A stretch of DNA of 64,000 nucleotides from Bradyrhizobium zhengyangense. Its GTDB lineage: Bacteria; Pseudomonadota; Alphaproteobacteria; Rhizobiales; Xanthobacteraceae. The notes beneath the pieces were generated by a model, which saw only the letters and a program-made list of their open reading frames with translations, did not search any database and was not told where the DNA came from. Both the position numbers and the translations under genes were made by a program. Shown one piece after another: positions 27,048-36,225 of this stretch (the stretch's first letter is position 1; each line of letters starts with the position of its first letter). Where the stretch lies: NCBI RefSeq assembly GCF_022012435.1, contig NZ_JAKLUA010000004.1, positions 513,753-577,752 on the forward strand, read 5' to 3'.

Positions 27048-27680
27048 ATGGATGGTCGCGGCGAAACTGATCGCCCGAAGGACGCCCCGGCGGTCGGGAC
27101 CGATGATGCGATCGATGCGCGTCTCGGCGAGACCGTGCGGCTGCTGCGCCAGCGCGCCGGTCTCTCGATCCAGGACGTCGCCAACAAGACCGGTCTCTCC
27201 AATGGCATGATCAGCCAGCTCGAACGCGCACGCGCGATGCCCTCGATCCGCACGCTGCGCCTGCTCTCGATCGCGCTCGACGTGCCGATCTCCTATTTCT
27301 TCGAGACCAGCGATCCCGCTGATGTGCAGCGCTACATCGTGCGCAAGTACAACCGCCGCCTGCTGCGCCTCACCGCGAGCGGCGTCGTCAAGGAGGCGCT
27401 GACGCCGGAAGGCAAGGGTCAGATGGAGCTCTACGAGCTCACGCTCAATCCCGGCGCCTCCTCAGGGACCGACTTCCTCCAGCATATCGGCGAGAAGGCG
27501 GGCTACGTCCTCTCCGGCAGCCTGCGGCTCTGGCTCGACAACCAGGCCCATGTGCTGGAAGCCGGCGACAGCTTTCGCTTTCCGAGCGTCGTGCCGCACA
27601 TGTTCGACAACCCGACCCAGCAGGCGGCGCGCGTGATCTGGGTCACGACGCTACGCCAGACCGATCCCCCGGCCGGCTGA
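27048..27680 (+). CDS. XRE family regulator with C-terminal cupin domain
   Basis: A regulator of 210 residues. An N-terminal helix-turn-helix (about residues 27-82: GLSIQDVANKTGLSNGMISQ then LERARAMPSIRTLRLLSIAL) is followed by a cupin domain (about 115-203, with EKAGYVLSGSLRLWLDNQ and FRFPSVVPHMF). This HTH-cupin class commonly controls amino-acid, polyamine or sulfur-compound uptake and catabolism, with the cupin as ligand sensor. ATG 27048 is preceded by GGAGAG at 6 bp; an ATG at 27030 is also in frame. It diverges from the importer operon, which it probably regulates. Confidence 0.9.
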   Translation: MDGRGETDRPKDAPAVGTDDAIDARLGETVRLLRQRAGLSIQDVANKTGLSNGMISQLERARAMPSIRTLRLLSIALDVPISYFFETSDPADVQRYIVRKYNRRLLRLTASGVVKEALTPEGKGQMELYELTLNPGASSGTDFLQHIGEKAGYVLSGSLRLWLDNQAHVLEAGDSFRFPSVVPHMFDNPTQQAARVIWVTTLRQTDPPAG

Positions 27681-27846
27681 AGCAGGCCCGCGCCCCATAC
27701 CGCCGGAAAATGCCCTCGACGCCGCCGCAGGGAGTCTGTAGCTCACAGGGAGTCGGACTCCTTTGACAGGGCGGACTTGGAGACCCCTTGGCAGGCCCGG
27801 TGGCGGCCTCTTGGGGGTCCGCGGCAGACGTCGGTGGTGTGAGAGC

Positions 27847-29709
27847 ATGAAACTCAGGGGGCTTCTGACTCTTGCGATGGCCGCGCAGGCCGTCGTGACC
27901 GCCGTGGCTCTCTTCGTAGCGCATGCGATGGCCGGCAACGGCTTCGGCGCTGCTCAGATTATTGCCCTGCTTGCGAGCGGCGCCGTTGCGGTGCTGCTCG
28001 CGCACATCTGCGCGCGCAGCATCGCGAAGTCACAGCAGAAAAGCGACACCGACCAACTGGCCGAGCAGGCACAGGCGCGCGCGGACAGCGCGCAGATGAC
28101 GCAAGCCGTCATCAGGACCGCGCTCGACGCCTTCGTGCAGACCGACGAAACCGGCATTGTCCTGGAGTGGAGCCTGCAGGCCGAGGCCCTGACCGGCTGG
28201 TCGCGGACGGAAGCCCTCGGCGCCGACGTCGTCGAGTTGCTCGTCGCCGAGCCGCTCCGCGCCGGGTTCCGGCAGCGCATGATGCGCATCCTGCCGGAAC
28301 TGTCCGATACACCGATCGGCATTCGTTTCGAGGCGACCATCCTGCACCGGACCGGCGACGAGATCCTGATCGAGGCGTCGAGCACCGCGCTCCGCATTGG
28401 CGACCGCACCGTCATCAACGTTTTCGTCAAGGACGTGACGCAGAGGCGCGCAGCCGAGGAGCAGCTGATCCAGTCCCAGAAGATGGAGGCGGTCGGCCAG
28501 CTCACCGGCGGCATCGCGCACGAGTTCAACAACATGCTCACTGTCATCACGGGCACGATCGAGATCCTGGCCGAGGCCGTGAAGGACAATCCGCCGCTCG
28601 CCACCATCACCAAGCTGATCAGCGAGGCCGCCGACCGCGGCGCCGCGCTGACCTCGAGCCTGCTGTCGTTTGCGCGCAAGCAGGCGCTGCAGCCGGCCGA
28701 GATCGACGTCAACGATTTGCTCGAAGAGCTCTCCAAGCTGCTGCTGGCGACGTTCGACAAGAAGATCGAGATCATCAGGAAGCTCGACGGCAATATTTGG
28801 CTCGCCTACGCCGACCGCGGGCAGCTCAGCGCGGCGCTGCTCAATCTCGCGATCAACGCCCGCGATGCGATGCCGGAGGGTGGCCGCCTGACGCTGACGA
28901 CGCGCAATGTGGTGTTCGGCGTGCGCGAGGCCGTTGCGGTCGGCGCCGGCTACGCCGGCGACTATGTCGAGATCGAGATCACCGATACCGGCACGGGGAT
29001 TTCGCAGGCGCACGTCGAGCGGATCTTCGATCCGTTCTTCTCGACCAAGGAGGTCGGCAAAGGCACCGGTCTCGGGCTCAGCATGGTGTTCGGCTTCGTC
29101 AAGCAGTCCGGTGGCGGCATCAAGGTCAAATCCGAGGAAGGCCGCGGCACGACCTTCACGATCTATCTGCCGAAGGCAGAGACCAGCGCATTGCGTCCCG
29201 CAAGCTATGACGCGCGCAAGGTCGTGGGCGGAACGGAGACCATTCTCTGCGTCGAGGACGACCGCGACGTCCGCCAATACGTCACTGTCCAGCTCGAAAG
29301 CCTGGGCTACAAGGTCATTCCCGCCGCCAGCGCGACCGAAGCCCTTGCAATTGCGGCCAGCGGCACGCCGTTCGACCTGCTGTTCACCGACATCGTGATG
29401 GCCGGCGGCATCAACGGTCGCGAGCTCGCGGACCAGATGGTGGCTGCACGGCCCTCGCTGCGGGTGCTGTTCACCTCAGGCTATGCCCAGGAGGCCCAGC
29501 ACGCGCCGGGAAGCGCCACCACGGGCGCGCCACTCCTGACAAAGCCCTACCGCAAGGCCGAGCTCGCACGCATGCTGCGCCGCTCGCTCGACACCGCCGT
29601 CGATGCCGTGGGCGATGCGATCCCGACACCTTATTCGGTGCAGGCTGACGTCGAGGGGTTCTTGCGCAGGCAGGCCGCCGAAGACAGCGCCACGCGATCA
29701 CGAAAATAG
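27847..29709 (+). CDS. Hybrid sensor histidine kinase with PAS and receiver domains
   Basis: A membrane-anchored signalling protein of 620 residues. Two hydrophobic segments lie near residues 5-28 and 36-56. A PAS domain (about 85-205) contains DETGIVLEWSLQAEALTGWS. The HisKA box is LTGGIAHEFNNMLTVI, with His225 as phosphorylation site. The ATPase domain has N box NARDAMPEGG, ITDTGTGIS and GKGTGLGLS. A C-terminal receiver starts ILCVEDDRDVRQYV with phospho-acceptor Asp515 (LLFTDIVM) and Lys in LTKPYRK. No partner response regulator or histidine phosphotransfer gene is next to it. The sensory region is mostly cytoplasmic, so the cue is probably internal or membrane-linked. Confidence 0.93.
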   Translation: MKLRGLLTLAMAAQAVVTAVALFVAHAMAGNGFGAAQIIALLASGAVAVLLAHICARSIAKSQQKSDTDQLAEQAQARADSAQMTQAVIRTALDAFVQTDETGIVLEWSLQAEALTGWSRTEALGADVVELLVAEPLRAGFRQRMMRILPELSDTPIGIRFEATILHRTGDEILIEASSTALRIGDRTVINVFVKDVTQRRAAEEQLIQSQKMEAVGQLTGGIAHEFNNMLTVITGTIEILAEAVKDNPPLATITKLISEAADRGAALTSSLLSFARKQALQPAEIDVNDLLEELSKLLLATFDKKIEIIRKLDGNIWLAYADRGQLSAALLNLAINARDAMPEGGRLTLTTRNVVFGVREAVAVGAGYAGDYVEIEITDTGTGISQAHVERIFDPFFSTKEVGKGTGLGLSMVFGFVKQSGGGIKVKSEEGRGTTFTIYLPKAETSALRPASYDARKVVGGTETILCVEDDRDVRQYVTVQLESLGYKVIPAASATEALAIAASGTPFDLLFTDIVMAGGINGRELADQMVAARPSLRVLFTSGYAQEAQHAPGSATTGAPLLTKPYRKAELARMLRRSLDTAVDAVGDAIPTPYSVQADVEGFLRRQAAEDSATRSRK

Positions 29710-29727
29710 ATCACCCGGCACCTCTCG

Positions 29728-30756
29728 CTAGCTCATCCGCCGCCGCAGCCTTGCCGACGGAGTCTCGCCGAATTTTTCGCGATAGGCTCCGGCCATGCGG
29801 CCGAGATGGGTGAAGCCGAGATCGAAGGCGATGTCGGTGATGGATGCATCCGGCGACGCCTGCGCGAGCCGGGTGTGAAGACCGGCGAGCCTGATATCGA
29901 GCAGCATCTCCGAGATCGACATCCCGAAGTGACGGCGGAAGCCGAGTTGAAGCGCACGGATGCCGATGCCGGACACACAGGCCAGCTGCGCAAGATCGAG
30001 CGGCTCGCCGGCATTGTCCGCAAGATAGTCCCGCGCAGCGCGAAGCGCGCGCGGCAGACGCTCGGCTTGACCCGAGAACGTTGTGATCGAATCCGACAGG
30101 CCATGCCGCTGGCCATTGAGCAGATGATCGAGCAGCAGCTCGCGCCAATCAGCCATCGCCAGCGGTGAAAGCCTGCCGGACGGCCCCAGCCGTTCGGCAA
30201 GCATCATCAGCTCGGCCAGGCTGGCTTGCAGATGGCGGCCCGAGGGCCCGCCCAGGTCGATCACGGGATCGAACTCGACCGCAGCGGCCGCCCTGCCCGA
30301 CAGCGCCGCGGCACGCTGCTCCACCATGCGGCGATCGAGCAGCAAGATCGCTTGCGCACAGTCACGCCACGTCATCTGCGTCGCGATGGTCGGCGACAGC
30401 AGCGAGGCAGTCTTGCCAGGCGCGGCGTCGAATCCGCTGGCACCAGCATGAATATGGGCGCTTCCCGTGAGCGGGATCTGGACAAGGAAGAAGCGATCGA
30501 GACAGCCGGGATCGATGCTGACGGTCCCACCATAGGCCACGTAGTTGATGGAAAAGCCGTCGAACGCGGCGCAATTGTGCCGGGCCGAAAATCCGGAAGC
30601 GCGGGCTTGCGCCGGCTTCAGATCATGCGGGCAGAAGATGCGACCGATCTGCTCGGCCGCTTCATCGACATCATCAGTGGTGACGCGGGCGAAGGCCGCA
30701 AGCCGTTCGGTTGCGGGTGGCCTGGCGCTCATTTCCAGCACGGCTGCGGACATCAT
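29728..30756 (-). CDS. AraC family regulator with AraC-binding-like N-terminal domain
   Basis: A regulator of 342 residues. The N-terminal part belongs to the AraC-binding-like (FeaR/AraC_binding_2) style, with FSARHNCAAFDGFSINYVAY and FFLVQIPLTGSAHI. The C-terminal HTH pair is EPLDLAQLACVSGIGIRALQ with FRRHFGMSISEMLL, and SITDIAFDLGFTHLGRMAGA with YREKFGETPSARL. The frame is open far upstream across the divergent cupin gene, so the start is uncertain. ATG 30756 keeps the full domain, and ATG 30732 is an alternative. It is convergent with the histidine kinase and diverges from the cupin-FMO pair, which it may regulate. Confidence 0.85.
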   Translation of the reverse strand: MMSAAVLEMSARPPATERLAAFARVTTDDVDEAAEQIGRIFCPHDLKPAQARASGFSARHNCAAFDGFSINYVAYGGTVSIDPGCLDRFFLVQIPLTGSAHIHAGASGFDAAPGKTASLLSPTIATQMTWRDCAQAILLLDRRMVEQRAAALSGRAAAAVEFDPVIDLGGPSGRHLQASLAELMMLAERLGPSGRLSPLAMADWRELLLDHLLNGQRHGLSDSITTFSGQAERLPRALRAARDYLADNAGEPLDLAQLACVSGIGIRALQLGFRRHFGMSISEMLLDIRLAGLHTRLAQASPDASITDIAFDLGFTHLGRMAGAYREKFGETPSARLRRRMS

Positions 30757-30939
30757 CGACCACGCTTCGCGTCGCGGAATTGCTTTAAGCCTATAATAGT
30801 TCCCGGGGTGCGAAAAGGGCCGTGTCGCAAAATCGTCGTGCTGCATGGCAACAGCCGTGCCGGATTCGTTTAGCGGATAGACAGGTGCTTGCGCGTGGCT
30901 GAAGCTCCACCCTTGCCGGTATCCAACAGGAGGCGAGCC

Positions 30940-31389
30940 ATGACTGCACTCGAAAAGGGCATTACCGCGAACGGCACGGGCTATGGCGGGAAAACCTGGA
31001 ACATCCTTGGCCAGGTCTACTTCCCCAAGGCCGTCACCGACTCCACCTTCGCCTTCGAAACCAACAGCGATCCCGGCCAGTTCGTGCCGGTGCACATCCA
31101 CCCGACCCAGGACGAATTCATCCTGGTGCAGGAAGGCACGCTCGACCTCAAGCTCGACGGCGTCTGGGTCAAGGCCCATGCCGGCGACCTCGTGCGCATG
31201 CCCCGCGGCATCCCGCACGGCTATTTCAACAAGTCCGACAAGCCGTGTCGCGCGCTGTTCTGGGTCTCGCCGATGCAGAAGCTGGAGGCGCTGTTCAACC
31301 AGCTCCACAATCTGACTGACCCGGCCGAGGTCGTGCGCATCTCGGCGCTACACGAGGTCGACTTCCTGCCGCCCGAGGCCAACGACTAG
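30940..31389 (+). CDS. Cupin domain protein
   Basis: A single-cupin protein of 149 residues. The metal-binding motif 1 is VPVHIHPTQDEFILVQEG and motif 2 is GDLVRMPRGIPHGYFN, so the His/His/Glu/His set for a divalent metal is complete. Small cupins of this type act as isomerases, dioxygenases or binding proteins; the reaction cannot be read here. A perfect AGGAGG lies 6 bp before ATG 30940. It is followed by the FMO-like gene, with an AraC gene divergent. Confidence 0.88.
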   Translation: MTALEKGITANGTGYGGKTWNILGQVYFPKAVTDSTFAFETNSDPGQFVPVHIHPTQDEFILVQEGTLDLKLDGVWVKAHAGDLVRMPRGIPHGYFNKSDKPCRALFWVSPMQKLEALFNQLHNLTDPAEVVRISALHEVDFLPPEAND

Positions 31390-31495
31390 GCGCCCGCCTT
31401 CTCGTCCGCTTTCATCTGCTTGCAGCTCCGCCGGCCACACCTTGCGGCCGAACGAAGTTGCTCGCGCGCAAAACACATCGATTGCGAGCCATCCC

Positions 31496-32989
31496 ATGGT
31501 CAGCCCCAAGCATGTCTGCGTGATCGGCGCCGGCGTCTCCGGCCTCGCCACAGCGAAAGCCTTCTCAGCCCGCGGCCACCGCGTCACCATCGTCGAACGC
31601 AGTGCCGATCTCGGCGGCGTCTGGGAGCCGGCGCGCTCCTATCCGGAGGTGCAGACGCAAAGCCCCAAGGATCTCTACCGCTACACCGATCGCGCCATGC
31701 CGGAAGCCTATCCGGAATGGCCGACCGGGCCGCAGGTCCATGCTTATCTCGCCGACTATGCGAAAAGCTTCGGTCTCGACCGCATGCTGCGCGTCAATAC
31801 GTCGGTTTCCGGCATGGCGCGGCGCGCCGACGGCCGACCGGGTTGGACGCTCGCGCTATCGGGCAAGGATGCCGCTGCCACCAGCGAGGACTTCGATTTC
31901 ATCGCTGTTTGCACCGGGCAGTTCAACGAGCCGCGCGAACTGCATTGCCCGGGCGAGGACGGCTTTCTGGCACGGGGCGGGAAAATCCTGCACTCGTCGA
32001 AATACGGCGATCCCGCGCTGGCGAAAGGCCGCCGCGTCGTCGTGCTCGGCGGCTCGAAATCGGCGACCGACATTGCCGTGAACGCGGTGAAATCAGGCGC
32101 GCGCGAGGTCACCATCGTGATGCGCGAGCCGGTCTGGCGCATCCCCTATTTCATCGGCGGGCTCGTGAACTTCAAGCGCATCCTCTACATCCGCGCGCAG
32201 GAGGAGATGTTTCCGGGCTGGGGCATCGGTGCGATGTCACGGCTCGGGTACCGTCTCGCCGCCCCGCTGATCTGGGCGAACTGGCGCGGGCTCGAGAGCC
32301 TGTTGAAGGCGCAGCTCAAGCTGAACAAGTGCAAGATGGTGCCGAAAGAACGGATCGAGGATGGCGTCAACTGCTCGGTGCCGATCGCAACGCCGGGCTT
32401 CTACCCAATGGTCGCCGATGGCCGGATCAAGGCGGTGTTCGGCACGTTCGATCATTATGACGGCGACAACATCGTGATGAGCGGCGGCGAGCGCATCGGT
32501 GCCGATGTCGCCGTGCTCGCGATCGGCTACAAGCTCGGCGTGCCCTTCCTCCCCGAGGCCTATCAGCAGAAGCTGGTCGATGCGGATGGGCAGTATCGGC
32601 TCTATCGCCTGATCGCCAACCCCGATTTGCCCGACCTCGGCTTCGTCGGCTTCAATTCGTCGTTCTGCACCGTGCTGTGTGCCGATCTCGCCGCCAACTG
32701 GCTGGTGCGCTATGCCGACGGGCAACTGGCGCGGCAGCCGACGGAGCGAGAGATGCGCGACAACATCGAGATGATGCTGCACTTCAAGCGCGTGGAGCGG
32801 CCGGCCGCCGCCGTCTATGGCGGCCTGTGCGTTGCGCCCTATCACTACCGCCATTTCGACGAGCTGATGGCCGACATCGGGGCAAAGACGCAGAAGCGCG
32901 GCGGGCTCAAGGGACACTTCCAGCCGCCCGACGCTGATGCCTATGCCAAATTCCTGACGTCAGCGCCGGAGTACCGGGCGGCGGGATGA
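31496..32989 (+). CDS. Flavin-containing monooxygenase-like oxidoreductase
   Basis: A flavoprotein of 497 residues of the FMO/Baeyer-Villiger superfamily, which oxygenates N, S or carbonyl centres with NADPH and O2. The FAD motif is CVIGAGVSGLATAKAFSARG at the N-terminus. A second Rossmann motif VVVLGGSKSATDIAVNAVK (about residue 180) is for NADPH. The linking stretch GGKILHSSKYGDP corresponds to the FMO fingerprint and keeps its His. It ends with helical sequence carrying no membrane anchor. ATG 31496 is the first ATG before the FAD motif. It lies 106 bp after the cupin gene and may share a transcript. Confidence 0.88.
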   Translation: MVSPKHVCVIGAGVSGLATAKAFSARGHRVTIVERSADLGGVWEPARSYPEVQTQSPKDLYRYTDRAMPEAYPEWPTGPQVHAYLADYAKSFGLDRMLRVNTSVSGMARRADGRPGWTLALSGKDAAATSEDFDFIAVCTGQFNEPRELHCPGEDGFLARGGKILHSSKYGDPALAKGRRVVVLGGSKSATDIAVNAVKSGAREVTIVMREPVWRIPYFIGGLVNFKRILYIRAQEEMFPGWGIGAMSRLGYRLAAPLIWANWRGLESLLKAQLKLNKCKMVPKERIEDGVNCSVPIATPGFYPMVADGRIKAVFGTFDHYDGDNIVMSGGERIGADVAVLAIGYKLGVPFLPEAYQQKLVDADGQYRLYRLIANPDLPDLGFVGFNSSFCTVLCADLAANWLVRYADGQLARQPTEREMRDNIEMMLHFKRVERPAAAVYGGLCVAPYHYRHFDELMADIGAKTQKRGGLKGHFQPPDADAYAKFLTSAPEYRAAG

Positions 32990-33081
32990 GATCGGAGGGC
33001 CCGATTTGCGGGCTCGCCAGATCGCGGGTTTGACGTTTACGATCCCATGGCCGACGAATCTCCTGCGCATGGGAACCCGCC

Positions 33082-34155
33082 ATGGGACGACAATGTCACG
33101 CCGCGACAGCCGTGGCGGTGCTTGGGCTGATCCTCGCGACACCCATCGCGAGCCAGGCGCAAGCACCGACGCCGGCGCAGTCGGAGGCGCTCGCCGCCTA
33201 CGAGCACGCGCTCGGCGATTTCAAGTCGATCCTGGCCGAGCGGCGCCACCAGATCGAGACGAAGCAGCCACTGCCGAACCTGCCGGGCCAGGCGCTCTAT
33301 CTTGCGCGCGTCGCGGTCATCAGCACCTATAAGGATCTGACCGACGCCATGCCGTCGCGGATCGGCAAGCCGAACAAGTTCGGGATCCCCCCGGCCTATT
33401 TCGACGCCGCGATCGAGCCGCTGGTCGACGAATATGCCGACGTCTTCGAGATCATGGAGGCGCCACCCGCGAGCGCTCAGAATTCGCCGACACCGTTCAA
33501 GGACGTCGTTGATCTCGGCGCCGCGATTGCACGCGCCAAAGGGCTCGCACCCGCTGACGCCGAGGCCGCGGGCCGCATCAGCCTGGGGCTCTTCTATGCC
33601 GAGACCAACGGCAAGCAAAACGTCCGCAACGCACGCTCGAACACATATATGGGAAGCCTGCAGACCGGCCCGTCCGAGGACCGCAACGGCCAGCGCAAAT
33701 GGGAGGCGATCAAGGGCACGATCGCGGCCGCCGATCCCGCATTGAACGCGCGCGACGACAAGGAAGAGGCGCGATCCCGCGGCACCGACCGCCGTTTCAA
33801 TCATTGGACCAACGTCCGCAACGGCCTCATGAACGCGCATGCGGAGCTATTTGCCGAAATCCCAGCGATCGTGAAGACGCTGCCCGATCCGATCGAGCAG
33901 ATGAAGCTGTTCGAGCTGATCCAGATCATCCCGACACCGACGCGGTCCGCACTGAAGTCGGGCGACCTGTTGAACTATAGGGTGTCCAATTCCACCATCA
34001 TGAAACACTTACGCAACAACAGCATCTTCGCCATCGGCAAGGTCGACCGGGCGCGAAGCTCGGCCAGCTTCCGCGAGATCTTGGGCGCGATGTGGCTGTT
34101 CAAGCGGAAGTTCGACAAGGCTATGGTGAAATATGCGGAGATCAGACCCCGCTAG
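33082..34155 (+). CDS. Exported hypothetical protein with weak lysozyme-fold resemblance
   Basis: A protein of 357 residues with a Sec signal (VAVLGLILATPIASQAQA). The mature part is mostly helical and charged. The stretch at residues 165-196 contains LGLFYAETNGKQN with a Glu at position 174 and then SNTYMGSLQTG. This order, Glu, then a Ser/Tyr, then MGxxQ, recalls the catalytic Glu and GLMQ motif of SLT-type lytic transglycosylases, but the match is loose and the rest is not recognisable. I therefore leave it as hypothetical. It stands between the FMO and a GST gene on the same strand. Confidence 0.7.
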   Translation: MGRQCHAATAVAVLGLILATPIASQAQAPTPAQSEALAAYEHALGDFKSILAERRHQIETKQPLPNLPGQALYLARVAVISTYKDLTDAMPSRIGKPNKFGIPPAYFDAAIEPLVDEYADVFEIMEAPPASAQNSPTPFKDVVDLGAAIARAKGLAPADAEAAGRISLGLFYAETNGKQNVRNARSNTYMGSLQTGPSEDRNGQRKWEAIKGTIAAADPALNARDDKEEARSRGTDRRFNHWTNVRNGLMNAHAELFAEIPAIVKTLPDPIEQMKLFELIQIIPTPTRSALKSGDLLNYRVSNSTIMKHLRNNSIFAIGKVDRARSSASFREILGAMWLFKRKFDKAMVKYAEIRPR

Positions 34156-34202
34156 GTCGTCTGCGAGCTAGTATATCCAGCCCAATCCAGGAACGTTCAA
34201 CC

Positions 34203-34844
34203 ATGCTCACCGTCTATGGCGAAGGTCGTGGCTTCCGTGTTGTTTGGCTGCTTGAGGAACTAGGATTGGCTTATCGGCTGCGCCCGGTCGATCTGCTCGC
34301 AGTCGAGAACGATCGCGATTTCCTCGCCATCAACCCCGCCGGCTTCATTCCCGCACTGCAGGACGGCGAGACGATCATGGTCGAATCGATTGCGATTCTT
34401 GAATATCTGCTCGCCCGCCACGGCTCGGCTTCGCTTGCCGTCGCCCCTGATGATCCCGCCTTCGCGGCCTATCTGCAATTTCTCCATATGGGCGAGGCCG
34501 GGCTCGCAGGGCCGATGAATACAGTCCTCGTCGGTCGCAACCTGGCGCCCGAAGCCGAGCGAAATGCCCGGGTGACCCGCTGGGCAGCCGAAACCTTCGA
34601 GACCCGGCTGGGGTTGGTCATCCGCCGCCTCGCAGATTGCCCCTATCTGGCCGGCGACCGATTCACTGCGGCCGATATCTCGGTGAGCTACGCCCTCCTG
34701 CTCGGCCTGCGAACGGGCAACTACGTCCCCGGTCCGGTCGAGCGGGACTATCTCGCCCGCACGACGGCACGCCCTGCCTACGCCCGAGCAATGGAAAGCT
34801 GCCAGGCCACCAAGGCTTGGGCGGCGAGATCACCGGGATTATAG
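34203..34844 (+). CDS. Glutathione S-transferase family protein
   Basis: A GST-fold protein of 213 residues. The thioredoxin-like half has MLTVYGEGRGFRVVWLLEEL and the glutathione-site block PALQDGETIMVESIAILEYL (Glu-Ser contact). The helical half contains GDRFTAADISVSYALLLGLR with the usual N-capping Asp. It differs clearly from the other GST at 15924-16580. It lies 47 bp after the exported hypothetical gene. Substrate unknown. Confidence 0.9.
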   Translation: MLTVYGEGRGFRVVWLLEELGLAYRLRPVDLLAVENDRDFLAINPAGFIPALQDGETIMVESIAILEYLLARHGSASLAVAPDDPAFAAYLQFLHMGEAGLAGPMNTVLVGRNLAPEAERNARVTRWAAETFETRLGLVIRRLADCPYLAGDRFTAADISVSYALLLGLRTGNYVPGPVERDYLARTTARPAYARAMESCQATKAWAARSPGL

Positions 34845-34864
34845 TCGCGCCATCGGGAAGAGCG

Positions 34865-36208
34865 CTAGTTCTCCACCTTGTAGCCGTCCGTCAGCGTTTT
34901 CAGGAACGCGATGATGTCGGCCTCGTCCTGCTCTGTCATCGCCGGCTTGTCGCCGAGATGGCGATCGAAGGGCGGATCGGTGACATCGACATTGGCGTGA
35001 TATCTTTCAGGCAGGTCATCATATTTCCGCACTGTGCCGTCGACAGCGCGCGGAAATACCTTCTCCGGATTTGTGTCGCGGAAATTGTAGAAATCGAGCA
35101 CCTGCTCGAGTGTCTTGAAGACGCCATTATGGAAGAAGGCGCGACGTGTCGCGGTGTTGCGCAACGTCGGCGTCAGGAACATGCCGCAATATTGCGTCTG
35201 CTCGGCCATATCTGTGCGATGCGGGCCGCAGACACCGAGGTCGAAATAGCCGGGATCCCCGTTGCCGGCCAGCGCGGCATTGCGCGGCGCGCCGAGCACC
35301 TCGTATTGGTGATCGGTGAAGAGCGGCGGCAGGCCATCGCGGGACGGCGCCGAGGTGTGGCAACCGGCACAATTCGCCTTGTCGGGATCGTTGAACAATT
35401 GCAGGCCACGCAACTCACTCTCAGAGAGCCGCGTCTTGCCCTCGAGCCAGTCATCATACTTGCTGCTGTACGGATGGAAGCTCTGCTCTTCCACCTGATA
35501 GCGCGCGACGGCGAACATCGCCTCCGCAATCAGCAGCCGCTGATTTCTCATCACGCCGGCGCCGAACAACTCGACGAAGCGCTGGGCGTAAGGCGCGTTG
35601 CGCAGCTTGTCGGCCACGATCTCGACACTACCGCCGTCCATCTCGTTGGGATCGAGCAGCGGGAAGAGCGCCTGCTCCTGCAACGTGTCGGCGCGACCGT
35701 CCCAGAACAGCCCCCCTTGCGGCACAATGTTCGCCGACGCGCCGGTACCGCCCGCGGTCTTGGTCGTGCGCACGGCACTCTGGCCGAGCGCCGCCATCTG
35801 CGCGAGATCAACCACGTTGTCGTCGTCGGCTTTTTCGGGGCCGATGCTGAAATTCGGGTGGCGCTCCAGATAGGTCAGCGACGGAACGGCGCGTGCGCCT
35901 TGCCGCGACAGGTTGGCGCCGCCGAGCATCACCGGACCGTCATTGGGCGGGCCGTAAGCGTGGTCCGGGCTGTGGCAGGATGCACAGGACAGCGCGCCGG
36001 ACGAGGACAACGATGCGTCGAAGAAAATCGCCTTGCCGAGCTGCGCCATCGCTGAGAGCGGCTCGACAGGAGGGCGGTAGAGATGAACCGGATTCGGGTT
36101 GAGGCCCGATGGTGTCGCCTCGGCCGGTCCATGCGGCTCGGCCGCAATGACGGCGCCGGCCAGCGAGAGCAGGCCGGCGCCGAGGAGCCACAAAGTGCGG
36201 CGGTTCAT
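34865..36208 (-). CDS. Di-haem cytochrome c peroxidase/MauG-like protein
   Basis: A periplasmic protein of 447 residues with a Sec signal and two c-type haem sites: CASCH (residues 75-79) and CAGCH (280-284). The order matches bacterial di-haem peroxidases, which reduce hydrogen peroxide or, in MauG-type members, oxidise a protein or small molecule. TPTLRNTATRRAFFHNG is a typical family block. It follows the phosphoesterase gene by only 17 bp on the same strand, so the two are co-expressed. The redox partner is not apparent. Confidence 0.9.
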   Translation of the reverse strand: MNRRTLWLLGAGLLSLAGAVIAAEPHGPAEATPSGLNPNPVHLYRPPVEPLSAMAQLGKAIFFDASLSSSGALSCASCHSPDHAYGPPNDGPVMLGGANLSRQGARAVPSLTYLERHPNFSIGPEKADDDNVVDLAQMAALGQSAVRTTKTAGGTGASANIVPQGGLFWDGRADTLQEQALFPLLDPNEMDGGSVEIVADKLRNAPYAQRFVELFGAGVMRNQRLLIAEAMFAVARYQVEEQSFHPYSSKYDDWLEGKTRLSESELRGLQLFNDPDKANCAGCHTSAPSRDGLPPLFTDHQYEVLGAPRNAALAGNGDPGYFDLGVCGPHRTDMAEQTQYCGMFLTPTLRNTATRRAFFHNGVFKTLEQVLDFYNFRDTNPEKVFPRAVDGTVRKYDDLPERYHANVDVTDPPFDRHLGDKPAMTEQDEADIIAFLKTLTDGYKVEN

Positions 36209-36225
36209 TCTGACGTCCCGTCAGA

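Noticed and set aside
30757..31308. Upstream extension of the AraC frame across the divergent cupin gene.
   Set aside because: It overlaps a well-supported gene with a perfect AGGAGG site; a regulator of normal length starts at 30756.
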